Assembly (NCBI RefSeq): GCF_014205295.1
Contig: NZ_JACHNF010000001.1
Location: 7,440,001 to 7,504,000 of the forward strand
Source of the DNA: Kribbella solani
GTDB taxonomy: Bacteria > Actinomycetota > Actinomycetes > Propionibacteriales > Kribbellaceae
DNA: 64,000 nucleotides
Reading direction: 5' to 3'
The notes under the pieces were generated by a model. The model was given only the letters and a program-made list of their open reading frames with translations. It ran no database searches and had not been told where the DNA came from. Positions 17,961 through 26,276 of this stretch are shown here, in pieces. The position numbers and the translations under genes were made by a program. The stretch's first letter is position 1. Each line of letters opens with the position of its first letter.

Positions 17961-20900
17961 CTACTTCTTAGGAGCACTGAACAACGGCGAACCTGCCTTA
18001 CCCTTCGCCGCCTTCTTCGCAGCGCCTGCAGTTGCCTTCTTGGCTGTGCCCGCGGGTGCTTTCTTGGCTGCTGCTGTGGCGGTCTTCTTCGTCGTGCCTG
18101 CGGCTGCCTTCTTGGCCGTGCTTGCAGGTGTCTTCTTGGTCGCCGTTGTAGCGGTCTTCTTGGCTGTGCCCGCGGGTGCTTTCTTGGCTGCTGCTGTGGC
18201 GGTCTTCTTCGTCGCGCCTGCAGCTGCCTTCTTGGCCGTGCTTGCGGTTGCCTTCTTGGTGGCCGTTGTAGCCGTCTTCTTGGCTGCGCCCGCGGGTGCC
18301 TTCTTGGCCGCAGCTGTGGCGGTCTTCTTGGCCGCGCTTGCGGATGCCTTTTTGGTGGCCGTTGTAGCCGTCTTCTTAGCTGCGCTTGCGGGGGCTTTCT
18401 TGGCTGCTGCTGTGGCGCTCTTCTTGGCTGCGCCTGCAGCTGCCTTCTTCGTCGCGCCCGTCGCGGTCTTCTTGGTGGCCGTCTTTGCGGCCGCCTTGCT
18501 GCTCCGTGCTTGCTTCGTCGGCTTCTCCGCCGCCTCAGCTGTTGCAGCGCGCTTCTGGGTCCCCGAACGCTTGGCCGCCGTGGCGGTGTCAGCCTTTGCC
18601 GGCGCGGCCGCCTTCTTGCCTGCGGCTCGCTTTGCAGGCGCGGCAACCTTCTTAGCCGCCGCCTTCTTTGCGGGCGCGGCGACCTTCTTGGCTGCCGTCT
18701 TCTTTGCGGGCTCCGCAGCCTTCTTTGCTGCCGCTCGCTTTGCGGGCTCGGCGGCCTTCTTTGCTGCGGCTTGCTTGACGGGCTCGGCGGTTTTCTTGGT
18801 TGCGGCCCGTTTGGTGGGCTTTGCGGTGGGGGCCTCGGCTTCGGCAGGTGTTGTCTTGGCTTCGGCCGCTGGTGTTGAGGTGGCTTCGGCTGTTTTGCGC
18901 GTACGGGTCCGCTTGGCGGGCTTCTCGTCCGCTGTCGTGGGCTCCGGAGTGGAAGCAGCCGCAACTGCTTCGGTGACAGGCGCTGTGGCCGTCTTGCGCG
19001 TACGGGTCCGCTTCGCGGGCTGCTGGTCCGCGCCGGACTCGGGTGCCGGTGCCGGAGCGGGCGCCGGGGCTTCTGCTGTGCCTGCCTCGGTGGTTGTCAG
19101 CTCCGCGGCGTCCGCCGGCTTGCGGTTGCGGTTGCGTTTGCGGGGCTTGCGAGACGTGGAAGCAGCAGAGTCGTCAGGGCCGGCCGAGCCGCTCGTGCTG
19201 CCAGAACCAACCGAACCAACCGAACCAACGGAGCCGGCCGACCCGGCTGAACCAACGGAGCCGGCCGAACTGGCCGAGCTGGCTGAACCGGCCGAGTCGG
19301 TGGTGTTGGCTGAGGTGGCGGGGTTGGGGGTTTCGGTTGTTGGGGGGACCTCGGTGTTGGTGGTGACGTCGGCGAGTTCCTCGACCGGTTGGCCGGCGCG
19401 GGTGCGCTTGCGGGTCCGGTTGCGCTTGCGGGACGACGAACGTCCGGACGATGCGCCCTCGGAGCGACCGTCGCCGGGACGGCCGCGGTCGTCACGAACG
19501 TGCTCGCTCCGGCCGTGCGCGTCCACACCATCGCGATCGCGCCCATGCGTGTCGCGGGTGCGGTCGTCGCGGCCGTGCTTGTCCACGCCGTCGCGGTCGC
19601 GAGCGTGCGTGTCCTGGGTGCGATCGCGCCCTTGCTCGTCGCGACGGTGGGCATCGCGAGTGCGGTCACCACGCCCACGCTCGGTACGCCCGTGCTCGTC
19701 GCGGCTGCGGTCACCGCGCGCGCGGTCGTCGCGCCCACGGTCGCCACGCGAACCACGGCCGTCGCGGTCGGCATGTGAGCCACGCGCGTCGCGGTCAGTA
19801 CGCGAGCCACGCGAGTCGCGGTCGGCATGTGAGCCACGGTCGCCGCGGGAGCCGCGGGACTCGCGTGTGTCGCGGGGCTCGTGGGGTTCGCGGGCGGTGC
19901 GGATTCGGCCCTTGGCTTCGGACGGGATGCCGAGGTCGTGGTACAGCTCCGGCGACGTGGAGTAGATCTCCTGCGGTTCGTCGTACGGGAGGTCGAGCGC
20001 CTTGTTGATCACCTTCCACCGGGTCACGTCCGGCCAGTCCACGAAGGTGACGGCGATTCCGCTCGCCCCCGCGCGGCCGGTACGCCCGATCCGGTGGATG
20101 TAGGTCTTCTCGTCCTCGGGGCAGGTGTTGTTGATGACGTGCGTGACGCCACCGACGTCGATTCCGCGGGCGGCGACATCGGTACAGACCAGTACGTCGA
20201 TCTTGTCGCCGCGGAACCGGGTCAGCGCACGTTCGCGGGCCTGCTGGTTCAGGTCGCCGTGGATCGCGGCCGCCTTGAAGCCGCGGTCCTGCAGGTCGTC
20301 GGTCAGCCGGGACGCCTCGCGTTTGGTCCGGCAGAAGATCATCACCCGGCCGCGGTCCTCGGCCTGGAGGATTCGCGCGACCACCTCGGGCTTGTCCAGA
20401 TCATGCGCCCGGTACACGAACTGCGCGGTCGTGGGCACCATCTGGGTGTCCTCGTGCGACTCGGCGCGGATGTTCAGCGGGTGCCGCATGTGCGTCCGGG
20501 CCAGCCCGATCACCGCCGACGGCATCGTTGCCGAGAACAACATCGTCTGCCGCAGCTCGGGGGTCTTGCGGAGGATCCGCTCGACGTCGGGCAGGAAGCC
20601 CAGGTCGAGCATCTCGTCGGCCTCGTCCAGGACCAGGACCTTGATGTGGCCGAGGTCGAGTACGCCGCGGTTGGCCAGGTCGAGCAGGCGCCCGGGCGTA
20701 CCGACGACGACGTCGACGCCGCTCTTCAGCGCATCCAGCTGCGGCTCGTACGCGACGCCGCCGTAGATGGTCAGCACGCGGACGGTGCGTACGGTGGACG
20801 CGGTGGCCAGGTCCTTGGCGACCTGAATGGTCAGCTCACGGGTCGGGGTGACGACCAGGGCCTGCGGCTTGCCGGGCGCGGCCAGTTCCTCGTAGTCGGC

Positions 20901-21107
20901 TTCGCCGGGGGAGATGGTGCGCTGCAGCAACGGAATACCGAAGCCGAGCGTCTTGCCGGTGCCGGTCCGGGCCTGACCGATCAGGTCGGTACCCATCAGA
21001 GCGACGGGAAGCGTCATCTCCTGGATCGGGAACGGTTCGATGATGTTGACGCGGTCGAGTGCGTCGCAGATCTCGGGGAGCACCCCGAGCTCTCGGAAGG
21101 TGGTCAG
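17961..21107 (-). CDS. DEAD-box RNA helicase, RhlE-like, with Arg/Asp-rich and histone-H1-like tail
   Basis: RNA-dependent ATPase of ~1048 residues. The two RecA domains fill about 1-400: Q motif FPIQ, motif I ARTGTGKT, motif II DEAD, motif III SAT, and motif VI HRIGRTGR. Residues ~415-580 are Arg/Asp/Gly/His repeats. Beyond about 780 comes a Lys/Ala-rich tail of repeated AKKA and TATKK blocks like histone H1 or mycobacterial Lsr2/HupB tails, probably for nucleic acid binding. Typical family members are about half this length. The first standard start is GTG 21083, but the expected N-terminus TTFRELGVLPEICDAL extends to CTG 21107, which has GAGAGG 8 bases upstream and a stop just before it. 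I therefore place the start at CTG. Confidence 0.88.
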   Translation of the reverse strand: MTTFRELGVLPEICDALDRVNIIEPFPIQEMTLPVALMGTDLIGQARTGTGKTLGFGIPLLQRTISPGEADYEELAAPGKPQALVVTPTRELTIQVAKDLATASTVRTVRVLTIYGGVAYEPQLDALKSGVDVVVGTPGRLLDLANRGVLDLGHIKVLVLDEADEMLDLGFLPDVERILRKTPELRQTMLFSATMPSAVIGLARTHMRHPLNIRAESHEDTQMVPTTAQFVYRAHDLDKPEVVARILQAEDRGRVMIFCRTKREASRLTDDLQDRGFKAAAIHGDLNQQARERALTRFRGDKIDVLVCTDVAARGIDVGGVTHVINNTCPEDEKTYIHRIGRTGRAGASGIAVTFVDWPDVTRWKVINKALDLPYDEPQEIYSTSPELYHDLGIPSEAKGRIRTAREPHEPRDTRESRGSRGDRGSHADRDSRGSRTDRDARGSHADRDGRGSRGDRGRDDRARGDRSRDEHGRTERGRGDRTRDAHRRDEQGRDRTQDTHARDRDGVDKHGRDDRTRDTHGRDRDGVDAHGRSEHVRDDRGRPGDGRSEGASSGRSSSRKRNRTRKRTRAGQPVEELADVTTNTEVPPTTETPNPATSANTTDSAGSASSASSAGSVGSAGSAGSVGSVGSVGSGSTSGSAGPDDSAASTSRKPRKRNRNRKPADAAELTTTEAGTAEAPAPAPAPAPESGADQQPAKRTRTRKTATAPVTEAVAAASTPEPTTADEKPAKRTRTRKTAEATSTPAAEAKTTPAEAEAPTAKPTKRAATKKTAEPVKQAAAKKAAEPAKRAAAKKAAEPAKKTAAKKVAAPAKKAAAKKVAAPAKRAAGKKAAAPAKADTATAAKRSGTQKRAATAEAAEKPTKQARSSKAAAKTATKKTATGATKKAAAGAAKKSATAAAKKAPASAAKKTATTATKKASASAAKKTATAAAKKAPAGAAKKTATTATKKATASTAKKAAAGATKKTATAAAKKAPAGTAKKTATTATKKTPASTAKKAAAGTTKKTATAAAKKAPAGTAKKATAGAAKKAAKGKAGSPLFSAPKK

Positions 21108-21380
21108 GCTGATCGCCTCTCACATGCTTGTGCGGACAGTGTGCTCAGTGGCCGGGCGCCTGGGACCGTCTCGGGCCCCGATCGTGAGGCGCGGGGACAC
21201 TGTGCAAGCACCTCGCACCAGCTTGCCCATCTGGGCGCGTCACCGGCGAATCGCCCACCAGTGTAACCGCAACAGACGTCAAGGCTGCGCCGTGTGGTTT
21301 GCGCCACTCGCCGGGACGGGTCTCGCGGGCGGGAGTGTGGTTCATACCACCCGCGCTCACGGGCAGATAAGGTGCCGGGC

Positions 21381-22061
21381 ATGGAGCAGACGGCCTTTGA
21401 CGATCCCGCCTACCGGGCCGCGGCGGTGGATTTGCTCGGTGTCCTCGCGTACGGGGAGCTGACCGCCTTCGAGCGGATGGCCGAAGACGCCAAACTCGCG
21501 CCGACCCTGGACGACAAGGCGGAGCTGGCGGCGCTGGCGACCACCGAGTTCGGGCACTTCCAGCGGCTCCGGGACCGGCTGGTGCAGCTCGGTGTCGATC
21601 CGATGGAGGCGATGCGGCCGTTCGTGACGCCGCTGGACGCGTTCCACGACCACACCGCGCCGTCGGACTGGCTGGAAGGGCTGGTCAAGGCGTACGTGGG
21701 TGATGGTCTCGCCAACGACTTCTACCGGGAGATCGCGTCGTTCGTGGATGCGGAGACGCGGGCGCTGGTACTGGACGTGTTCGCGGACTCGGGTCAGGCC
21801 GAGTTCGTGGTGGACCGGGTCCGGGCGGCGATCGAGGAGGACCCGAAGCTCGGCGGACGGCTTGCGCTCTGGGGCCGGCGCCTCGTCGGCGAAGCGCTCA
21901 GCCAGGCGCAGCGGATCGCCGCCGACCGCGACTCGCTGACCGCCCTGCTGGCCGGCAGCGTCGACCGCCCCGGCCTGGACCTGGCAGCGATCGGCCGCAT
22001 GTTCACCCGCCTCACCGAAGCCCACACCGCCCGCATGACCGCGCTCGGCCTCCAAGCCTGA
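21381..22061 (+). CDS. ferritin-like fold protein
   Basis: A 226-residue, helix-rich cytoplasmic protein of the ferritin-like family often found next to rhlE in actinobacteria (Rv3210c-like). Candidate di-metal ligands are E in YGELTAFERMAED near residue 30, the E and H in TTEFGHFQRLRD near 60, and acidic residues in FYREIASFVDAETR and in the DSGQAEFVVDRV helix. It resembles tRNA hydroxylase (MiaE) relatives in layout. Start ATG 21381. It diverges from the helicase gene across a 273-base gap and ends before the palindromic element. Enzymatic role not established. Confidence 0.8.
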   Translation: MEQTAFDDPAYRAAAVDLLGVLAYGELTAFERMAEDAKLAPTLDDKAELAALATTEFGHFQRLRDRLVQLGVDPMEAMRPFVTPLDAFHDHTAPSDWLEGLVKAYVGDGLANDFYREIASFVDAETRALVLDVFADSGQAEFVVDRVRAAIEEDPKLGGRLALWGRRLVGEALSQAQRIAADRDSLTALLAGSVDRPGLDLAAIGRMFTRLTEAHTARMTALGLQA

Positions 22062-22134
22062 CCCACCCCGAACCCGACACCGGCACACCGGACATCCCCG
22101 CCGCGCAACCCTGCGAGTGGTGGGTAATCCCCTG

Positions 22135-22205
22135 AGGTGGAGGGTTGCCCCCTCGAATAATGAGGGGGCAACCCTGTGCCTTGCGGGGGTGCCCCCTCAA
22201 CGGCA
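22135..22205. repeat. palindromic intergenic element, copy 2
   Basis: A 14-bp perfect stem (22141-22154 AGGGTTGCCCCCTC with 22162-22175) and 7-base loop GAATAAT, then a tail CGGGGGTGCCCCCTCAACGG. The core and the flanking GAGGTG match copy 1 at 6799-6880. It sits between convergent genes and could also act as a bidirectional terminator. Confidence 0.75.
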
Positions 22206-22219
22206 GGATGCTGCCTGGA

Positions 22220-22495
22220 TCAGGCGGCTTTGGTTCTGCTGTTGCGGGCGGAGATGATGGCCACGACGATCGCGGCGCAGATGATCTGGATCAGGTACTG
22301 GATCCAGTCCGGTCCCGGAGTGTCCTTGACTCCGAGGAGCTTCGCGATCAGACCACCGATGAAGGCGCCGATGCCGCCGCCGAGGATGGTCCAGCCGAGG
22401 CTGATGTTCTGCTTGCCGGGGAGCACCAGCCGGGCCAGCGGCCCGAAAATGATGCCCGCGATGAGGCTGACGATGAGCATCCAGACCCAGTACAC
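22220..22495 (-). CDS. GlsB/YeaQ/YmgE-family small membrane protein
   Basis: A 91-residue membrane protein with three hydrophobic helices: WMLIVSLIAGIIFGPLARL, the glycine-rich GGGIGAFIGGLIAKLLG, and IQYLIQIICAAIVVAIIS. This is the transglycosylase-associated / stress-response small membrane family. Start GTG 22495 follows AAGGAGGAACC, a strong ribosome binding site. Members are often general stress induced; the specific role is unknown. Confidence 0.9.
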   Translation of the reverse strand: MYWVWMLIVSLIAGIIFGPLARLVLPGKQNISLGWTILGGGIGAFIGGLIAKLLGVKDTPGPDWIQYLIQIICAAIVVAIISARNSRTKAA

Positions 22496-22642
22496 GGTTC
22501 CTCCTTGTGGGGGACGACCAACCTGCGCCGGTCCAGTGCCCCGTGACAAACCAGACCAATCACGGCGCAGGTCTTATCGACAATCGTCCTCCCACGGCGG
22601 CTCCGCGCAACCGGGACACGCAGCACCGTGTCCAGAACGGGA

Positions 22643-22870
22643 TCAGATCGCGCCGAAGCCCACCTTGCGGGCCGACACCTCGCCGATCTCCACGTACGCG
22701 AGCCGGTCGGCCGGGATCAGCACCCGGCGGCCCTTCTCGTCGGTCAGCTGGAGCAGGCCGGTCTTCCCGGCGAGCGCCTCGGCGACCAGCTCCTGGACCT
22801 CTTCCGGGCTCTGCTCGCTCTCCAGAACCAACTCACGATTGGCGTGCTGCACGCCGATCTTGACCTCCAC
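22643..22870 (-). CDS. DUF3107 family protein
   Basis: A 75-residue protein starting VEVKIGVQHANRELVLESEQ and ending in DRLAYVEIGEVSARKVGFG, matching the actinobacterial DUF3107 family (TB9.4, Rv3208A in M. tuberculosis, from memory). GTG 22870 is preceded by GGAGGGTTTC. It lies downstream of the TetR gene on the same strand, separated by a run of 22-base repeats, an arrangement conserved in mycobacteria. Function unknown. Confidence 0.9.
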   Translation of the reverse strand: MEVKIGVQHANRELVLESEQSPEEVQELVAEALAGKTGLLQLTDEKGRRVLIPADRLAYVEIGEVSARKVGFGAI

Positions 22871-22962
22871 GAAACCCTCCGGGCACGCTCCGACCGGCGG
22901 CTTTCGCCGGTGACGCTTCGAGCCTATCCGCTCCGGTCGCCGAGCCCGCACCCGTCCGCCGA

Positions 22963-23072
22963 GAGCAGAACCTCCGAGCGGCCGGAGCGGCACCTCCGAG
23001 CGGCGGGAGCGGCACCTCCGAGCGGCCGGAGCAGAGCCCTCCGGGCGTCGGGGAGCAGAACCTTCCAGCGGC
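22963..23072. repeat. 22-bp tandem repeat between tetR and DUF3107 genes
   Basis: About five units of consensus GAGCGGCACCTCCGAGCGGC (plus two bases), the first three with exact 22-base period from 22963, later ones degenerate. They fill most of the intergenic space 22871-23092 and lie in the presumed transcript of the two genes. Confidence 0.7.
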
Positions 23073-23092
23073 GGACGCGGTCGGCGGGAGGG

Positions 23093-23770
23093 TCAGTTGT
23101 CGGTGCGCGGGAAGCCGCGGATGCCCCGCCAGGCGAGGGACGCGACCAGGTCGGCGGCGTGTTCCTGCGGCAGCGACGGATTGCCCTCGCCGAGCCAGTA
23201 ACGGGCGCTGACCTGCGCCATGCCGACCAGGCTGACGGCCAGTACCATCGACTGCTCGCGGCTCAGCCCGGCGTCCGCGCTGATCACCTCGGACACCGCC
23301 TCGGCGCAGGCGTGGGTGACCCGGTCGACCCGCTCCCGGACGGCCGGTTCGTTGGTCAGGTCGGACTCGAAGACCAGCCGGAAGGCGCCCTGCGCGTTCG
23401 CCACGTAGTCGTAGAACGCGTGCATGGTCGCCGCGACCCGGAGCTTGTTGTCCTCGGTCGACTTGAGCGCCTCCTGTACGGAAGCGACGATCGCCTCGCA
23501 GGAGGTGTCCAGGAGCGCCAGGTACAGCTCCAGTTTGCCGGGGAAGTGCTGGTACAGGACCGGCTTGGAGACGCCGGCGCGGTCGGCGATGTCGTCCATC
23601 GCGGCGGCGTGGTACCCGTTCGCGACGAAGACTTCCTGGGCCGCCTCGAGCAGTTGCGCGCGGCGCGCCAGCCGAGGCAGGCGGCTGCCGCGGCGGGGTG
23701 CGGTCTCCGGTGTCGTCGACACGTCGGGCTCCTTCGGTGATGCGCTCCGGTGGCCGGCTTCGTCCGTCAC
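23093..23770 (-). CDS. TetR family transcriptional regulator
   Basis: A 225-residue repressor. The N-terminal helix-turn-helix is at about 38-85 (LLEAAQEVFVANGYHAAAMD, DRAGVSKPVLYQHFPGKLEL). The C-terminal ligand/dimer domain is all-helical (FESDLTNEPAVRERVDRVTH). The sequence and position resemble the mycobacterial regulator Rv3208 upstream of TB9.4, which controls fatty-acid or stress genes. GTG at 23722 (VSTTPETAPRR) is a possible later start, since the first 16 residues are not conserved in character. No operator was identified upstream. Confidence 0.88.
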   Translation of the reverse strand: MTDEAGHRSASPKEPDVSTTPETAPRRGSRLPRLARRAQLLEAAQEVFVANGYHAAAMDDIADRAGVSKPVLYQHFPGKLELYLALLDTSCEAIVASVQEALKSTEDNKLRVAATMHAFYDYVANAQGAFRLVFESDLTNEPAVRERVDRVTHACAEAVSEVISADAGLSREQSMVLAVSLVGMAQVSARYWLGEGNPSLPQEHAADLVASLAWRGIRGFPRTDN

Positions 23771-23991
23771 CAGGTCGTTCCACGAATCCTACCCAGCAGT
23801 CCTCCCGACCAGTAGCTTCCCCACCACCGGATCCGCCGCCGCGCCGGGGCGGGGGCGTTCCAACGTGGCAACGATCACGCCCGTCGCGACTGACGCAGAG
23901 CGGTCCCAGGGGGTGCGAGCCCAGCCGGGGGTCGACGGGGAACCACGCAGCGGGGGAGCGGGCGCGGCGGGGACCGGACCGGGGAGCGGGG

Positions 23992-24198
23992 TCAGCGGTA
24001 GTCGTCGTCCTCGGGGCGGCCGATTTCGTGGCGTTGGTCCTCGACGTCGGCTGGGTCTGCCTCGGTCGGTAGGGCGGAGTCCTCGGTTCGGTCGTCCACC
24101 ACGGTCGACGTCAGCCGCTGCTCGAGCGCGTCGGCCTCGGCGGCGTCGTCGGGCAGGTTCTCATCGCCCAGGCCCTCGTACTCGGTCTCATTGGTCAT
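23992..24198 (-). CDS. small acidic hypothetical protein
   Basis: A 68-residue, strongly acidic protein (about 22 Asp/Glu) with no hydrophobic segment: MTNETEYEGLGDENLPDDAA at the start and EIGRPEDDDYR at the end. It is likely disordered. ATG 24198 is preceded by GGAAGGAGAG at good spacing. Short acidic proteins ending in DDDxY are common in actinobacteria, but I cannot assign a family. Confidence 0.65.
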   Translation of the reverse strand: MTNETEYEGLGDENLPDDAAEADALEQRLTSTVVDDRTEDSALPTEADPADVEDQRHEIGRPEDDDYR

Positions 24199-24237
24199 GC
24201 GACTCGCTCTCCTTCCGGACTGCGACGGCTATGACAC

Positions 24238-25164
24238 TTACGACGGTAGCGGCTGCGGATCGTCGTACAGCCCGTCCAGTACGTCGCCGTACGCCTCGAT
24301 CCGCTCCAGTACGTCGTGTGGCATGAAGCGGAGCTCCTCTGGTGACGTAGCGGACGCCACTTCGTCCCAGTCGATCGGTGTGGACACCCGGGGCTCGTCA
24401 GAACCACGCAGGGAGTACGGGGCCAGCGTGGTCTTCGCACTGGCGTTCTGGCTCCAGTCGATGAACACCTTGCCCGGCCGGAGCGCCTTGGTCATGTTCG
24501 CGGTGACGCTCTCGGGCAGCGCCTCCGCCAGCTGTTCTGCCAGCTGCTTGGCGAATGCACTGGTCAGTTTGGACGAAGCAGGCTCGATCGGTACGTACAG
24601 GTGCATGCCCTTGTTGCCGGAGGTCTTCGGCCAGCCCTCCAGCCCGTAGTGGCTCAACAGTTGCCGTAGCGCCAGTGCGACGTCGCAGCACTCCACGATC
24701 GTCGCGCCAGGCCCCGGGTCGAGGTCGAACACGATCAGGTCGGCCTGTGGGTCCTTGCCCTGGTCGGACAGCCCGATCCGCCACTGCGGTACGTGCAGCT
24801 CGAGCGCAGCGAGGTTGGCCAGCCACACGACCGTCTGTACGTCATCCGCGACGACAAAGTCGGCCTCGTCGCGCCCGGTGGAGCTGCCAGGTGTAGGCAG
24901 GGTCACGGTGCGTACCCAGGTCGGCGTACCGCGTGGAGCGTTCTTCTCGAAGAAGTACGCGGCCTCCGTACCGTCCGGCCAGCGTTTACGGGTCAGCGGC
25001 CGGTCACTGAGGTGTGGCAGCAGCAGCGTCGCCACCTGGTGGTAGTAGTCGATCACCTCGGCCTTGGTGAACCCGGTCTGTGGATACAGCACTTTGCCGA
25101 GGTTGGTCAGCTTCATGGTCTGCCCGTCAACCTCAGTAGTCAGCTGCTGCTGCGCTCCCGCCAT
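24238..25164 (-). CDS. LigD-type primase-polymerase (stand-alone PolDom)
   Basis: A 308-residue archaeo-eukaryotic primase-fold polymerase used in end joining and gap repair. Visible motifs are the N-terminal LTNLGKVLYPQTGFTK, the metal-binding DLDP in IVFDLDPGPG, the nucleotide-binding TSGNKGMHLYVP and the third Asp in VFIDWSQN. Length fits the polymerase domain alone; no ligase or phosphoesterase domain is attached and no ku gene is in the window. It could work with separately encoded ligase and Ku, or in base-excision repair. Confidence 0.92.
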   Translation of the reverse strand: MAGAQQQLTTEVDGQTMKLTNLGKVLYPQTGFTKAEVIDYYHQVATLLLPHLSDRPLTRKRWPDGTEAAYFFEKNAPRGTPTWVRTVTLPTPGSSTGRDEADFVVADDVQTVVWLANLAALELHVPQWRIGLSDQGKDPQADLIVFDLDPGPGATIVECCDVALALRQLLSHYGLEGWPKTSGNKGMHLYVPIEPASSKLTSAFAKQLAEQLAEALPESVTANMTKALRPGKVFIDWSQNASAKTTLAPYSLRGSDEPRVSTPIDWDEVASATSPEELRFMPHDVLERIEAYGDVLDGLYDDPQPLPS

Positions 25165-25197
25165 GTGTCCCAGTCTCCACCTGGCAACCGTCCTAAC

Positions 25198-26139
25198 ATG
25201 GTGACCGTGGATAGTTACGGGTCAGTAACCGGGGACGGGGTGCCGCTGGGGGCGCAGGACTGGCCGGCGCGGCGGGTGCCGGTGGACGGGGTGGAGCTGC
25301 TGGTCAGGGACGTACCTGACGCGGCGCCGGACCTGCCACCTGCACTGTTCGTGCATGGTCTGGGCGGGTCCTCGCTCAACTGGACCGCTCTGGGCCTTCT
25401 ACTGAACGACACGATCCGTGGAGTCGCACCGGACCTGCCAGGCTTCGGGCGTACGCCGCTGGCTGGGGTAGCTGGGATCTCAGAGCAGGCTGCTGTGCTG
25501 GTGGCGTTGCTGGAGCGGGAGTTCGACCAGCCGGTCCATGTGTTCGGCAACTCGATGGGCGGAGCCGCTTCAGTCGCTCTGGCTGCCCAGCGCCCCGACC
25601 TGGTGGCGTCGCTCACCCTCATCTCACCAGCACTGCCGCATCCGCGCGTGTCCACCAGTGCACTGTGGTTCACCGTGCTGGCCACGCCACGGCTCGGTCC
25701 CGCGGTCATGGAGCGTACGCGGCGACTGCCGTTCGACCAGAGGTTCCAGGCGTCGTTGTCGATGGTCTTCGGCGACCCGCGGTCGCTGGCGCCGGAGGTA
25801 CGCGCGGCGTACGAGCAGGAGCTGCACCGGCGTGACACCGATCCGTGGGGTCAGGAGGCGACCGTCTCTGGTGCGCGCAGCATCCTGCGGTCCTCTCTGG
25901 CCAGACCGAGACGGTCGCTCTGGGCGGACGCCGCGAAGGTGGAGTGTCCGGTACTACTTATCTACGGCGGCCGGGACAAGCTGGTGGACGCGCGGATTCG
26001 CACCAAGGCCCAGCGCACGTTCCCGAACGCCCGGCTGCTCTATCTGCCGCAGTCCGGTCACGTCGCGCAGATGGAGCATCCGGATCAGGTGGCCGGCGCG
26101 TTCCGCCAGTTGATCGAGTCGAATCCGAGCCTGGACTGA
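25198..26139 (+). CDS. alpha/beta hydrolase, LipV/epoxide-hydrolase-like
   Basis: A 313-residue alpha/beta hydrolase with HG oxyanion motif FVHGLGGSSLNW, nucleophile GNSMGG, acid in YGGRDKLVD and His in SGHVAQMEHP. A helical cap lies around residues 150-235. ATG 25198 is used; GTG 25201 or 25207 is possible. It diverges from the LigD-polymerase gene by 33 bases. Mycobacteria carry an alpha/beta hydrolase (lipV) near the same block, so this may be its counterpart. Substrate unknown. Confidence 0.87.
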   Translation: MVTVDSYGSVTGDGVPLGAQDWPARRVPVDGVELLVRDVPDAAPDLPPALFVHGLGGSSLNWTALGLLLNDTIRGVAPDLPGFGRTPLAGVAGISEQAAVLVALLEREFDQPVHVFGNSMGGAASVALAAQRPDLVASLTLISPALPHPRVSTSALWFTVLATPRLGPAVMERTRRLPFDQRFQASLSMVFGDPRSLAPEVRAAYEQELHRRDTDPWGQEATVSGARSILRSSLARPRRSLWADAAKVECPVLLIYGGRDKLVDARIRTKAQRTFPNARLLYLPQSGHVAQMEHPDQVAGAFRQLIESNPSLD

Positions 26140-26276
26140 GACACGACTGAGCGGCTGATCCGGTCAACTTTCCGCTCGCCGGACGAGTAGTACAGGTGAT
26201 GTTTGCCTGCTGACAATCGAATGAGAGGACCGCTGTGCGAGTGATCGGCAGAACCGCCCGAAGTCTGTAGTTGGGG

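Noticed and set aside
16799..17971. Long plus-strand and minus-strand frames across the repeat-rich stretch
   Set aside because: They follow the repeat array, have no domain-like sequence and overlap the DUF4349 gene in part.
19881..21266. A 461-codon plus-strand frame opposite the DEAD-box helicase
   Set aside because: It mirrors the helicase core on the other strand; helicase motifs are unambiguous on the minus strand.
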